Below are positions 1 to 8,327 of a DNA stretch of 64,000 nucleotides, piece by piece; within the stretch, counting starts at the first letter, position 1; each line of letters begins with the position of its first letter. The DNA comes from Alphaproteobacteria bacterium (GTDB lineage Bacteria > Pseudomonadota > Alphaproteobacteria > UBA8366 > Aestuariispiraceae). The notes under the pieces were generated by a model, which did not search any database, was not told the DNA's origin, and saw nothing but the letters and a program-made list of their open reading frames with translations. The stretch spans positions 310,001-374,000 of the forward strand of contig JASJDC010000001.1 of the NCBI GenBank assembly GCA_030065235.1, in the 5' to 3' direction. The position numbers and the translations under genes are program-made.

Positions 1-927
1 CGACAGTCGATCCTGCAAGGCTGCGTCGACATCCGGCACACCGATCAGGCGATTTCAAACGACGCCAAGCCGTCCCAAGCGCTGCGATCGGGCCGCAAAT
101 CGAGCATGCGGTTGGCGATTGACGCGGTCCGCGAAGGCGAGGCCGATTGCGTCGTCTCCGCCGGCAATACCGGGGCCTTGATGGCGATGGCGATGTTTGG
201 TCTGCGCACGCTGCCCGGCATCGACCGACCGGCGATCAGTTCATTCTTCCCGACCATGCGCGGGGAGAGCTGTATGCTCGATCTGGGCGCGAATGTGGAA
301 TGCGACGCCCAAAACCTGATCCAGTTTGCGGTGATGGGCGAGGTGTTTGCGCGCACCGTGCTGGGCATCGAGAAACCGACGGTCGGGCTGCTCAATATCG
401 GCGTCGAGGATCTGAAGGGGAAGGACGAGGTGCGTCTGGCGGCCAACACGATCCGAAACAGCACGCTTCCGATCGAATTCAAAGGCTTTATTGAGGGCGA
501 TGACATCGCCCGCGGCGCCGTCGACGTCATTGTCACCGATGGGTTTACAGGCAATGTGGCGCTCAAGACGGCGGAAGGCACCTCGCGTCTGATCAGCAAT
601 TTCATCCGTGAGACCTTCCAGACCTCCTTCCTCTCCAAGATCGGCTATCTTTTCGCCCGCGGGGCGATTGGCAAACTGCGCCTGCGACTCGACCCGAATC
701 GCTATAATGGCGCGGTCTTTCTCGGTCTGAACGGGATCGTGGTGAAGAGCCATGGCGGCACCAACAAGATCGGCTTCGCCAACGCCATCGGCGTCGCCGC
801 AGACATGACCGTGCACGGCTTCATCGACAAGATGCGCACTGATTTCGCGGCGCTACAGGATTCGTCCGATTTCGACGGCGAGCCAACCACCGCGCACAAT
901 GACGGAGAGGCGGAGGCCGCCGGATGA
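1..927 (+). CDS. plsX: Phosphate acyltransferase PlsX, 5' end cut by window edge
   Basis: PlsX makes acyl-phosphate from acyl-ACP for the PlsY step of phospholipid synthesis; it is a peripheral membrane enzyme. The reading frame is open from base 1, before the first ATG at 106. The residues encoded upstream of that ATG ([18 protein letters not shown]) belong to the family core, so the gene begins outside the window and 106 is not the start. Further family segments are [45 protein letters not shown] and [14 protein letters not shown]. The last 309 codons are present. The stop overlaps the fabH start by 4 bases (ATGA), which implies translational coupling, and plsX-fabH is a widespread pair. 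The C-terminal 20 residues are acidic and probably disordered. Confidence 0.97.
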   Translation, partial: RQSILQGCVDIRHTDQAISNDAKPSQALRSGRKSSMRLAIDAVREGEADCVVSAGNTGALMAMAMFGLRTLPGIDRPAISSFFPTMRGESCMLDLGANVECDAQNLIQFAVMGEVFARTVLGIEKPTVGLLNIGVEDLKGKDEVRLAANTIRNSTLPIEFKGFIEGDDIARGAVDVIVTDGFTGNVALKTAEGTSRLISNFIRETFQTSFLSKIGYLFARGAIGKLRLRLDPNRYNGAVFLGLNGIVVKSHGGTNKIGFANAIGVAADMTVHGFIDKMRTDFAALQDSSDFDGEPTTAHNDGEAEAAG

Positions 928-1934
928 CCGGATCAGGGTCAGGAAATGGAAATGGCCGCGCCGCCGCCTGCGCGCCGCGCAGCCAGGTGGTCGGCGTCGG
1001 CAGCTACCTGCCGGAAAAGGCGGTGACCAACGACGATCTGGCCGAGATCGTCGACACCTCGCACGAATGGATCGTCAAACGCACGGGAATTGAGAAAAGG
1101 CATTTCGCAGCCGACGGCGAATTGACCTCCGATCTCGGCTTGAAGGCGGCGAAACGCGCGCTCTCCGCGGCGCATCTCGACGCCGAGGCGATCGACCTGA
1201 TCATTGTGGCGACGACGACCCCGGACAACACGTTCCCGGCGACGGCGGCTCGGATCCAGGGACGATTGGGGGCGACCAGGGGCTCTGCGTTCGACGTGCA
1301 GGCGGTCTGCAGCGGCTTTATCTTCGCCCTCGCCATGGCGGACAACATGATCCGACTGGGCCAGGCGACGACCGCCCTGGTCGTCGGGGCGGAGACCTAT
1401 TCGCGGATCCTCGATTTCGAGGATCGGTCGACCTGCGTTCTGTTCGGCGACGGCGCCGGCGCGGTGGTTCTTCAGGCCTGCCACGATGAGAAAGATCGGG
1501 GTCTCATTTCAACACATCTCTATTCGGACGGGACGCGCTACGACCAGCTCTATGTCGATGGCGGGCCGTCCTCGACCGGCGCCGCCGGCCACGTCCGCAT
1601 GAACGGGCAGGACGTCTTCCGTTTCGCCGTGACCAGCATGGTTCAATCGGTGCGCGACGCTTTGGACCATAACGGCTTGACGGTCGACGATGTCGATTGG
1701 CTGATCCCGCACCAGGCGAACAGCCGGATCATATCGAAGGTCGGTCAGAGCCTCACCGTTCCGGACGAGAAGGTGATCGTGACGGTTCAGGATCACGCCA
1801 ACACATCGGCGGCGACCATACCCCTGGCGATGACCCACGGTTTTGAACGGCAACTGTTTAAACCGGGCGATTTGATCGCGCTGACCGCCATGGGCGGCGG
1901 CTTCACCTGGGGCTCGGCGCTCTTGCGCTGGTAA
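924..1934 (+). CDS. fabH: 3-oxoacyl-ACP synthase III (KAS III)
   Basis: FabH condenses acetyl-CoA with malonyl-ACP to start fatty acid synthesis. The protein has 336 residues. The thiolase-fold catalytic triad is visible: Cys129 in VQAVCSGF, His263 in IPHQANSR and Asn293 in DHANTSAA. Other landmarks are [13 protein letters not shown], the [11 protein letters not shown] loop and GGGFTWGS at the C-terminus. The start overlaps the plsX stop (ATGA). The first 20 residues are Gly/Ser/Ala-rich and longer than in E. coli FabH, so translation could start slightly later, but no better start lies near. It is probably co-transcribed with plsX, and a promoter for the next gene lies just after it. Confidence 0.97.
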   Translation: MTGSGSGNGNGRAAACAPRSQVVGVGSYLPEKAVTNDDLAEIVDTSHEWIVKRTGIEKRHFAADGELTSDLGLKAAKRALSAAHLDAEAIDLIIVATTTPDNTFPATAARIQGRLGATRGSAFDVQAVCSGFIFALAMADNMIRLGQATTALVVGAETYSRILDFEDRSTCVLFGDGAGAVVLQACHDEKDRGLISTHLYSDGTRYDQLYVDGGPSSTGAAGHVRMNGQDVFRFAVTSMVQSVRDALDHNGLTVDDVDWLIPHQANSRIISKVGQSLTVPDEKVIVTVQDHANTSAATIPLAMTHGFERQLFKPGDLIALTAMGGGFTWGSALLRW

Positions 1935-2008
1935 AGGCTGGGTTGTCGTAAGCGCCTCCGGCTGCGTATGGGCCAAGCCACGCATGCGACAAAATCGCGA
2001 ACGGCTGA

Positions 2009-2037
2009 TTGACCTTCTCCAGGTCGAAAGATAACCT
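2009..2037 (+). promoter_or_regulatory. Candidate sigma-70-type promoter for ihfA-merR
   Basis: TTGACC at 2009-2014, a 17-bp spacer and TAACCT at 2032-2037 lie in the 145-bp fabH-ihfA gap. The predicted transcript starts about 35 bases before the ihfA ATG, which is preceded by GGGGGAGG. This is a sequence match only. Confidence 0.5.
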
Positions 2038-2079
2038 CATGAAATAGCGAGATTTATCTGGTCTGGGGGAGGTCGGTTT

Positions 2080-2379
2080 ATGGCCGAGAATACGATGACA
2101 CGCGCCGAACTGGCCGAGTCGGTTTATCAGGAGGTGGGACTGTCGCGGAATGAGTCGGCCGATCTGGTTGAAGCCGTCCTTGGCGAAGTGTCCGACGCGT
2201 TGACGCGCGGCGAAACCGTCAAAATCTCGTCCTTCGGCAGCTTTTCGGTGCGGCAGAAGGGCGAGCGGATCGGGCGCAACCCGAAGACCGGCGAAGAAGT
2301 TCCCATTTTGCCGCGAAAGGTGCTTGTGTTTCGCCCCAGTCACGTCCTGAAAAAGCGGATCAACGACAGCCTGACATGA
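2080..2379 (+). CDS. ihfA: Integration host factor subunit alpha
   Basis: IHF alpha is a 99-residue HU-family protein that, paired with IHF beta, bends DNA sharply at specific sites for transcription (including sigma-54 promoters), replication and recombination. The HU/IHF fold is clear: the N-terminal helices [17 protein letters not shown], the [15 protein letters not shown] strand and the [21 protein letters not shown]-intercalating arm. The arm has the conserved NPKTGE turn. It is called IHF rather than HU from the alpha-type ending and from its place after fabH and before a MerR gene, a familiar alphaproteobacterial order. It overlaps the next gene by 4 bases. A strong ribosome-binding sequence (GGGGGAGG) lies 8 bases upstream. 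Confidence 0.93.
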   Translation: MAENTMTRAELAESVYQEVGLSRNESADLVEAVLGEVSDALTRGETVKISSFGSFSVRQKGERIGRNPKTGEEVPILPRKVLVFRPSHVLKKRINDSLT

Positions 2380-2873
2380 GCGATCCGAAAGCCGGCAAAT
2401 CCGCCGGCGCATTCCGCACCATCAGCGAAGTTTCCGACGACCTGGGCGTCCAACAGCATGTTTTGCGCTTCTGGGAGACAAAATTCTCCCAGGTGAAGCC
2501 GATGAAGCGCGCGGGCGGGCGGCGCTATTATCGACCCGAAGACCTCAAACTCTTGGCGCGCATTCGCGATCTACTCTATGCCGAGGGCTACACGATCCGA
2601 GGCGTCCAGAAACTGTTGAAGGAAAAGGGCGTCCGGGCCTTTGTCGCGGAAGCCGGCGCCGAAGGGGCGGCAGACGGCGCTGAGGGGTCCGCCGTCGCGC
2701 CGCCGCAAGCCCCTTCGGAGAGCGGCCCGGGTGACGCCGCTCAGAGCGCCGCGCCGTCCGCGGCGGCTGGCCTTACGGAACAAGACAGAACGGCCCTGCA
2801 ATCCGCTCTCGACCGGTTGATCAGGCTACGCGAAACACTTGACGACGCGCCGCGGGCGGAGCGATCAACCTAG
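2376..2873 (+). CDS. MerR-family transcriptional regulator
   Basis: A 165-residue DNA-binding protein. A winged-helix MerR domain covers about residues 13-85 ([40 protein letters not shown]), followed by [13 protein letters not shown], which leads into the dimer helix. The rest is an Ala/Pro/Glu-rich low-complexity tail and a short C-terminal helix. No metal-binding cysteines are present, so it is not a classical metal sensor. It is the MerR protein commonly found after ihfA in alphaproteobacteria, whose target is not established to my knowledge. The 4-base overlap with ihfA shows coupling. Confidence 0.9.
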   Translation: MSDPKAGKSAGAFRTISEVSDDLGVQQHVLRFWETKFSQVKPMKRAGGRRYYRPEDLKLLARIRDLLYAEGYTIRGVQKLLKEKGVRAFVAEAGAEGAADGAEGSAVAPPQAPSESGPGDAAQSAAPSAAAGLTEQDRTALQSALDRLIRLRETLDDAPRAERST

Positions 2874-2907
2874 CTCTGAGACCGACTTGCCTAGGGCCCG
2901 GAATGGC

Positions 2908-2936
2908 TTGCCAAGAGACGGCGGGCCGCGTACACC
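2908..2936 (+). promoter_or_regulatory. Candidate promoter of tRNA-Pro
   Basis: TTGCCA (2908-2913), 17 bp, TACACC (2931-2936). The predicted start near 2943 lies about 30 bases before the mature tRNA end. Confidence 0.4.
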
Positions 2937-2972
2937 CCGCCACGCAGGGTCATGGTGAAACATGATCCCGCG

Positions 2973-3049
2973 CGGGGCATGGCGCAGCCTGGTAGCGCGT
3001 CCGTCTGGGGGACGGGAGGTCGCAGGTTCGAGTCCTGCTGCCCCGACCA
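2973..3049 (+). tRNA. tRNA-Pro (anticodon GGG)
   Basis: A 77-base cloverleaf. The acceptor CGGGGCA pairs with TGCCCCG, discriminator A is followed by an encoded CCA, and the T arm is CAGGTTCGAGTCCTG. The anticodon loop CTGGGGG has GGG at 3007-3009, reading proline codons CCC and CCU. It lies just after the merR gene. Confidence 0.97.
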
Positions 3050-3230
3050 AATTCCGAGCATCGAGAGCGTGGTCTTTCCACCGCCTTGGATCGCCAAGCC
3101 GGGCAATCGTTTGATTTTCCGGTTCGAATAACGCCATAGTCGAAGGGTGAGGGCGGCCTGACTTGTGTTGAACGCCGCCAGAGCGGTGTGTGCGCCGCCC
3201 AATCTCGACCTGTAGAGCGGTGGAAGCGTC

Positions 3231-4286
3231 TTGAGTGATCACGCCATAAAGTCTCCCGGTCCGGCCGCTCTGGTTAAATCGGAAGAAGACGCGGTCAAAG
3301 ACAGCCTCCATCTTCTTGGACTTAATATCCTGCCGCTGAAGACGCCGGGCTTGAAACGGGCCCGATTGGTCAAGAACAGCCGCCTGGAGACGATGGTTGA
3401 ACTGTTCAACGACGCCGGCGGCGCCGGCAGTGGTCAAGTGGCGACCGGCGAGTTGGCGGGGTTCTTTCCGAACGAAGACGAAGACCTCAAATCGGATCTG
3501 GCGTTGATCCAGCGTTTCGATCTTGTGCCGAGTTTCGACGTCTATTCAATCCGGATCGAGTTGCGGGCCATGCAGATCCCGATTGACGACGCTGCGGACC
3601 TGCAGCTTTCGGAAGCCAAGCGCGCCGAACTGACCGACCGGATGAAGAGCTTCACCCATCCGTTGATCCTGCATGTCTATGGCGCCGATCAGGGCATCCA
3701 GGATGTCGGGGACATTCTGGCGCTGTTCAAGGATCCGGATCCGGCGACGGCGCTGTCGAAGCTGAAGAAGATGGCCGAGCAATTGGACGTCTCGCTGGCC
3801 GAGATCCCAAAATTCCTGGAGGATTACGGCGATATCTTCCTTTCGCTCGCCTATTTCCGGGACATTCTCGATAACACCGTTCCGACCATCTATGAGTTTC
3901 TCGAATGGATGAAAGAGTTGCGCGGCAACTATCAGGTCAAGCATGACCGTGCGTTGGACAATATCCTGAAGACGATCGATTCGGACCTGACGGATGTGAC
4001 CGGGTCGATCACCGGTCGGTTCGAGAGTTTCGATCGCAAGACGAAGGATTTTTGGGACGATATCAGCGCCGAGCGCTTTCATGAGGTGCGCGACCTGATC
4101 GCCTCGCACCACACCACGATCGGCGGCGTTTTATGCGGACTGACCCTGAAAATGGACCATTGGCGGTCGCGCTTCAAAAACGCCAGCGTCGGCGGTCCGC
4201 AACAACGCGTCGAGTTCATCCGCAGCGAGGTCCTGCCGGGCCTTGATTGGATCAAGTCCCTGGAGATGAAAGCCGCCAAAGGCTGA
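3231..4286 (+). CDS. Conserved hypothetical protein, 351 aa, soluble
   Basis: I do not recognise a named family. The frame uses a TTG start (TTG AGT GAT) preceded by GGTGGAAG. The product is acidic, mostly helical by composition, with no signal peptide, membrane segment or cysteine cluster. The N-terminal third contains LKRARLVKNSRLETMVELF, and the middle is rich in hydrophobic-charged helices (IPKFLEDYGDIFLSLAYFRD, YEFLEWMKELRG). The C-terminal half has spaced His/Arg/Glu residues without an obvious catalytic motif. It stands alone between tRNA-Pro and the aminotransferase gene. Its codon usage matches that of its neighbours, so recent transfer is unlikely. A structural or scaffolding role is possible but unsupported. 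Confidence 0.8.
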   Translation: MSDHAIKSPGPAALVKSEEDAVKDSLHLLGLNILPLKTPGLKRARLVKNSRLETMVELFNDAGGAGSGQVATGELAGFFPNEDEDLKSDLALIQRFDLVPSFDVYSIRIELRAMQIPIDDAADLQLSEAKRAELTDRMKSFTHPLILHVYGADQGIQDVGDILALFKDPDPATALSKLKKMAEQLDVSLAEIPKFLEDYGDIFLSLAYFRDILDNTVPTIYEFLEWMKELRGNYQVKHDRALDNILKTIDSDLTDVTGSITGRFESFDRKTKDFWDDISAERFHEVRDLIASHHTTIGGVLCGLTLKMDHWRSRFKNASVGGPQQRVEFIRSEVLPGLDWIKSLEMKAAKG

Positions 4287-4434
4287 TGCGCTCAGGCGCG
4301 GCGCCGAAACGCCGTCCGAACGCTAAATTCCCGCCATAGTCGGTCCGCCCGATTGGCGAATACGTAATGAAACCTGGATGCGCCGGCGACGCCGCTCGCC
4401 GATACGCCGTCCGATGTGAAAGTAGGATGACCTG

Positions 4435-5673
4435 ATGAACGCCGATGTGACAGCCCTGCACGCCGTTTCCACCGCGCCGGCTCCGGTGCGGCGCGGCCGT
4501 GAGTTCTTGAATGTGCCGGGTCCGACCAACATTCCGGAACGTGTCCTGCGCGCAATGAACCGCGCCGCCATCGACTTTTCGGGACCGGAATTCATCGACC
4601 TGTCCAAATCGGTGTTTCACGACCTGAAGCCGCTGTTCAGGACCGACGGCGAGGTATTCCTTTACGGCGCGAATGGTCATGGCGGCTGGGAAGCGGCGTT
4701 GGCGAACACGGTCGTGGCGGGAGACGCCGTCTTGTTGCCGGAGACCGGCAATTTCTCGGCTGGTTGGACCGAGATGGCGAAGTCGATGGGGGTCGAGGTC
4801 GTCACGATTCCTAATGATCGACGGCACGCCATTGATCCGAACGCCGTCGAGGACATCCTTCGCGCCGATGCGGACCGCAAGATCAAGGCGGTCTTGGTGG
4901 TCCATACCGACACCGCGACCGGCGTCACCAGCGACCTCCGCGCTGTCCGCGCCGCGATCGACGCGGCCGACCATCCGGCTCTCTTCATGGTCGACGCGAT
5001 CGCCTCCTTTGCGACGGTTGATATCCAGATGGAAGCCTGGAATATCGATGTCGTAGTCACCGCCTCGCAAAAAGGCCTGATGTGCGCGCCTGGCGTCGCG
5101 TTGGTCGCAGCCGGCCGAAAGGCCTTGGCGCATGCCGAGACGATCGAAACGTACACCCAATATTGGGATTGGGGCTTTCGCCGTCAGAAGGAGCATTATC
5201 GACGCTATTGCGGCACCGCGCCGGAGCATATCGTCTTCGGGTTGCGCGAGGCGATGGATATGATCGCCGAAGAGACCTTGGAAGGCGTTTTCGCCCGCCA
5301 CGCCCGGTTGGCGGAGGCGGTGCGGCTCTGCGTCGGCAAATGGTGCGAGGCGGGCGCGCTGCAATTCAACGCGGTTGTCCCCGCCGAACGTTCAAACGCC
5401 GTCACAACGATCCTCCTCCCCGAAGGCTTCACGACCGACGCGGTGCGCGATGTCTGCCGCGACCAATTCTCGGTCTCTGTCGGCGGCGGGCTCGGCCATC
5501 TCAACGGCCGTGCGTTCCGGATCGGCCATCTGGGCGACAATAACGAGCCGATGATCCTGGGCTGTCTCGCGGCGGTCGAGGCGGGCTTGAAGCGGATCGG
5601 CCTGCCGATCGGCGAGGGCGGTTTGCCGGCGGCCATCGACTGGCTTTCCCGGCCGACAATTCCAGGACGCTAG
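4435..5673 (+). CDS. Serine-glyoxylate / alanine-glyoxylate aminotransferase (class V, PLP)
   Basis: A 412-residue fold-type I PLP enzyme that moves an amino group from serine (or alanine) to glyoxylate, giving hydroxypyruvate and glycine. Landmarks are FLNVPGPTNIPERVL, the cofactor-phosphate loop ANGHGGWEAALAN (about 79-91), HTDTATGVTSDL, VDAIASFATVDI with the Asp that contacts the pyridine nitrogen, and TASQKGLMCAPG with Lys213 as the probable Schiff-base lysine. The substrate could equally be another small amino donor such as phosphonate-type substrates, but PGPTNIP and the alignment of the core favour the SGAT/AGT group. No other serine-cycle genes lie beside it. It ends immediately before the type III PKS frame. 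Confidence 0.85.
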   Translation: MNADVTALHAVSTAPAPVRRGREFLNVPGPTNIPERVLRAMNRAAIDFSGPEFIDLSKSVFHDLKPLFRTDGEVFLYGANGHGGWEAALANTVVAGDAVLLPETGNFSAGWTEMAKSMGVEVVTIPNDRRHAIDPNAVEDILRADADRKIKAVLVVHTDTATGVTSDLRAVRAAIDAADHPALFMVDAIASFATVDIQMEAWNIDVVVTASQKGLMCAPGVALVAAGRKALAHAETIETYTQYWDWGFRRQKEHYRRYCGTAPEHIVFGLREAMDMIAEETLEGVFARHARLAEAVRLCVGKWCEAGALQFNAVVPAERSNAVTTILLPEGFTTDAVRDVCRDQFSVSVGGGLGHLNGRAFRIGHLGDNNEPMILGCLAAVEAGLKRIGLPIGEGGLPAAIDWLSRPTIPGR

Positions 5674-5677
5674 ACCG

Positions 5678-6808
5678 ATCGCGACGTACCCGGACGCTTA
5701 CGAGAGGCGCGCCGCGCCGCCGGTCTCACTCCTGTCGGTCTCGGATGCATTTCCATCCTACCGGCTGACCCAGGGCGACGCGCTGCAAGCGCTGCACGGG
5801 CTCTTCGGCGACCGGTTTTCGGCCGACCCGGGTCTAGCGGCGCAGATGACGCAGGCCTTTTCCCGCGCTGGGATTGATCAACGCGCCGCTTGCTTTCCGC
5901 TGGAATGGTATTTGGAGCAACGCGGCTGGCGCGATCGTATGGCGGCGTTCGAGGCCCAGGCCCAGGCGCTGCTGCTTGAGGCCGGGCGGGCGGCTCTCGC
6001 AGAAGCGCAGATCGAAGGCGCGAACATCGACGCGGTTGTGTGCGTGAGCACGACAGGCGTGTCCACGCCAAGCCTCGACTCCTATCTGATCGAGCCCTTA
6101 GGATTGCGCCCTGACGTCAGCCGAACGCCGATCTTCGGTTTGGGTTGCGCCGGCGGCGTCAACGGTCTTTCCCGGGCCTCGGACCTGGCGCGGGCCTTGG
6201 CGGCGGCGCAGGGCGCGGCGACGGTCCTGTTGCTCGTGGTCGAGCTGTGCACCCTGACTTTCCGGCCGCAGGATGACAGCAAGGCTAATCTGATCGGCGC
6301 CGCGCTTTTCGGCGATGGCGCGGCGGCCATGGTGTTGCGCTCGGGCGACGGGCCCCAAGAGGGGGCGAAGGCGCGGCAATTGGGCGGCTACGATCATATC
6401 TTCCCCGCGTCCCACGATATCATGGGCTGGACGATTGAAGAGGATGGTTTCGGCGTCCTGTTCTCGCGCGATATTCCCAAATTGGTGGAAAATAGCTTGC
6501 CCCCGGTTTTCGAGCGGTTTCTCGACCGGTTCGGCTTGGCGCCCGGCGCGCTCCGGGGGGCGATCGCGCATCCGGGCGGCGCCAAGGTGTTGGAGGCTTA
6601 CCGCCGTGCTCTGCCGTTCAACGCCGACACCTACGCGGAATCGGAAGACATGCTGCGGCGTCACGGCAACACATCGGCCGTCACTGTCTTGTCGGTCTTG
6701 AAGCAGGTTTTGGCGACTGGCGAACGCTCCGGCCTCCAGGCGATGATGGCGCTGGGTCCAGGCTTTTCGGCGGGGTTTGGACTGCTCGATTTTGGCGACG
6801 CGGCGTGA
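5678..6808 (+). CDS. Type III polyketide synthase (chalcone synthase-like), start codon unclear
   Basis: A homodimeric thiolase-fold enzyme that extends an acyl-CoA with malonyl-CoA and cyclises the product to pyrones or resorcinols. Numbered from the first ATG (5846), the catalytic triad is Cys101 in GLGCAGG, His242 in AHPGGAKVLE and Asn275 in RHGNTSAV; the C-terminal GPGFSAGFGLL is also typical. From that ATG the protein has only 320 residues. The same frame upstream still encodes a family-like N-terminus (SLLSVSDAFPSYRLTQGDAL), but between the frame's last upstream stop (5588-5590) and 5846 there is no ATG, GTG or TTG. ATC at 5678, 10 bases after AGGA, would give 376 residues, the usual length, and is used here as a provisional start. 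It overlaps the next gene by 4 bases. Confidence 0.8.
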   Translation: MATYPDAYERRAAPPVSLLSVSDAFPSYRLTQGDALQALHGLFGDRFSADPGLAAQMTQAFSRAGIDQRAACFPLEWYLEQRGWRDRMAAFEAQAQALLLEAGRAALAEAQIEGANIDAVVCVSTTGVSTPSLDSYLIEPLGLRPDVSRTPIFGLGCAGGVNGLSRASDLARALAAAQGAATVLLLVVELCTLTFRPQDDSKANLIGAALFGDGAAAMVLRSGDGPQEGAKARQLGGYDHIFPASHDIMGWTIEEDGFGVLFSRDIPKLVENSLPPVFERFLDRFGLAPGALRGAIAHPGGAKVLEAYRRALPFNADTYAESEDMLRRHGNTSAVTVLSVLKQVLATGERSGLQAMMALGPGFSAGFGLLDFGDAA

Positions 6809-7299
6809 GTTGGGCTGTCGGCCTGGTGCTGCTGGTGGCGGCGCAGCGTCTTGGCGAAGTAGCGCTGGCCAACCGCAACACCAGGCGTCTGTTGGCGGCG
6901 GGCGGCCGCGAGGTCGGCGCGCGGCATTACCCGCTGTTCATTCTGTTGCACGGCGCATGGTTGGCGGCGCTGCTATGGCACGCGCTGGGCGCGCCGACGA
7001 TCGATCTGCCGCTTCTGCTCGTGTTCCTGCTCTTACAGGTCGGCCGGGTCTGGGTGATCGCCAGCCTGGGGCGGTATTGGACGACGCGGGTGATCACCCT
7101 GGACGACCGGCCCTTGGTTCGAACCGGGCCGTTCCGGTATTTCGAGCACCCGAACTATCTGATCGTGGTGCTGGAAATCGCGGTTCTGCCGATATGTCTA
7201 GGGGCGCCCTGGATCGCTCTAGTTTTTTCCCTGCTCAACGCCGCGCTGATCGCATTCAGGCTGTCGGTTGAGAACCAGGCGCTCGCGGCGCGCCGTTAG
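6805..7299 (+). CDS. Isoprenylcysteine carboxyl methyltransferase-family membrane protein
   Basis: A 164-residue integral membrane protein of the ICMT/phospholipid methyltransferase superfamily. It has hydrophobic segments at about residues 3-15, 44-60, 66-85 and 125-155. The methyl-donor-binding region is GRYWTTRVI then LVRTGPFRYFEHPNYLIVV with the conserved RHPxY-like EHPNY. It starts at GTG overlapping the PKS stop (GTGA), so the two are coupled. In Bacillus (bpsA-bpsB) and Streptomyces (srsA-srsB), proteins of this family O-methylate alkylpyrones or alkylresorcinols made by a type III PKS; the same role is inferred here. Bacteria of this group lack prenylated CaaX proteins, so the eukaryotic function is unlikely. 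Confidence 0.85.
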   Translation: MSWAVGLVLLVAAQRLGEVALANRNTRRLLAAGGREVGARHYPLFILLHGAWLAALLWHALGAPTIDLPLLLVFLLLQVGRVWVIASLGRYWTTRVITLDDRPLVRTGPFRYFEHPNYLIVVLEIAVLPICLGAPWIALVFSLLNAALIAFRLSVENQALAARR

Positions 7300-7301
7300 G
7301 G

Positions 7302-7601
7302 TTAGTCCTCGGCGACGACCGAGCGGCCGGAATCGGTCAATTTGCAGACCAACCAGTCCGGTTTCAGCGGATTGTGGAACCAGGGTTCGGCCCAACCGTT
7401 GTCGATGCAACTTCGAATGGTGCGTTCCGGGTATTTCTGGCCCTGCAGGTCGAATAGGGGGAGTTTTCCGCCGGCTTGGTCGACGCCGCGTTTCAGATAC
7501 GCCATTTGCGCCTTGCTCGGTGACCGTGGCGTGCGCCCGCGACCGCTGCGCCCGGTCGATTTCACCTGACGCAATCGCACAATTCTGGTCGACGCCGTCA
7601 T
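7302..7601 (-). CDS. Conserved hypothetical protein, ~99 aa
   Basis: A small basic protein of unknown function. The N-terminal quarter is Arg/Ser-rich. The conserved-looking part is LKRGVDQAGGKLPLFDLQGQ, RTIRSCIDNGWAEPWFHNP and DWLVCKLTDSGRS, which suggests a small winged-helix-like or nucleic-acid-binding domain, but no catalytic motif is visible. I chose the ATG at 7601, preceded by GGTGGGGACGAG. A GTG at 7685 would add 28 residues and sit 7 bases after the upstream gene's stop. It is the last gene of a minus-strand run with the HD hydrolase and NlpC genes, and converges with the methyltransferase gene, leaving a 2-base gap. Confidence 0.7.
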   Translation of the reverse strand: MTASTRIVRLRQVKSTGRSGRGRTPRSPSKAQMAYLKRGVDQAGGKLPLFDLQGQKYPERTIRSCIDNGWAEPWFHNPLKPDWLVCKLTDSGRSVVAED

Positions 7602-7692
7602 CTCGTCCCCACCGAAGGCTGAAATCGTGATCCCCGCCCACGATCCTATGTCATTTAGCCCTCTGCGAACAAGGGAGCGCCGCACGGCCCGG

Positions 7693-8313
7693 TTAGGCGC
7701 CGCTCCGGACCAACGCGTCGAGCGTCTCGAACCGCACTAAGAATCGCTGTTTTGCGTCATCGGTTGCGATCGGCTCGGCGCTGTAGCGATCGAAATTCGC
7801 AGGCGGCGGACCAAACAGCGCACGCGCCTCATCTTTCGAGAAGCCCGCGACTTCGGTCGCTTCGATATAGGCCGAGGCGTGATCCGCCTTTTTGATCAGT
7901 TTTTTCAAGCGCGGTTTGATCCTGGGCGGCAGGCCGAAGCGAAGATGGATGGCCTGGGTCAACCGGTCTTCGACAGACTTGTAGTCGTCGCCGATTACGT
8001 TCTTGAAGGGCGAAATCATATCGCCAACCACATATTCCGGCGCGTCATGCAACAGTGCCGCGAGCAGCCAGTCCGGCGGCGCGCTCGGTTCGATCAGCCG
8101 CACTAGCGCCTCGACCAACAGCGAATGCTGGGCGACAGAATAGGGGTGCGCGCCGGTCGTCTGGCCGTTCCAGCGGGCGACCCGTGCCAGACCATGGGCG
8201 ATATCCTCGATCTCGATATCGAGCGGCGAGGGGTCCAACAGATCCAGACGGCGACCGCTCAACATGCGCTGCCAGGCGCGCGGCGCACTGCTCTTGGCGG
8301 AATGTCGGGGCAT
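7693..8313 (-). CDS. HD-domain phosphohydrolase (YfbR-like)
   Basis: A 206-residue soluble metal-dependent hydrolase. The HD signature is visible: His in HPYSVAQHSLLVEAL, then LLHDAPEYVVGDM with the His-Asp pair, and a downstream Asp in KKADHASAYIEATE. The KNVIGDDYKSVEDRLTQAI helix is typical of the YfbR/HDDC2 group, which removes phosphate from deoxynucleoside monophosphates; the exact substrate is inference. It begins 14 bases after the NlpC/P60 gene stop, so the two are probably co-transcribed. Confidence 0.88.
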   Translation of the reverse strand: MPRHSAKSSAPRAWQRMLSGRRLDLLDPSPLDIEIEDIAHGLARVARWNGQTTGAHPYSVAQHSLLVEALVRLIEPSAPPDWLLAALLHDAPEYVVGDMISPFKNVIGDDYKSVEDRLTQAIHLRFGLPPRIKPRLKKLIKKADHASAYIEATEVAGFSKDEARALFGPPPANFDRYSAEPIATDDAKQRFLVRFETLDALVRSGA

Positions 8314-8327
8314 GACCTTCGGCGCGA

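Noticed and set aside
45-638. 197-residue minus-strand frame over plsX
   Set aside because: It is a shadow of plsX: the plus-strand frame carries the full family pattern, and the minus translation is low-complexity Ser/Arg/Pro-rich.
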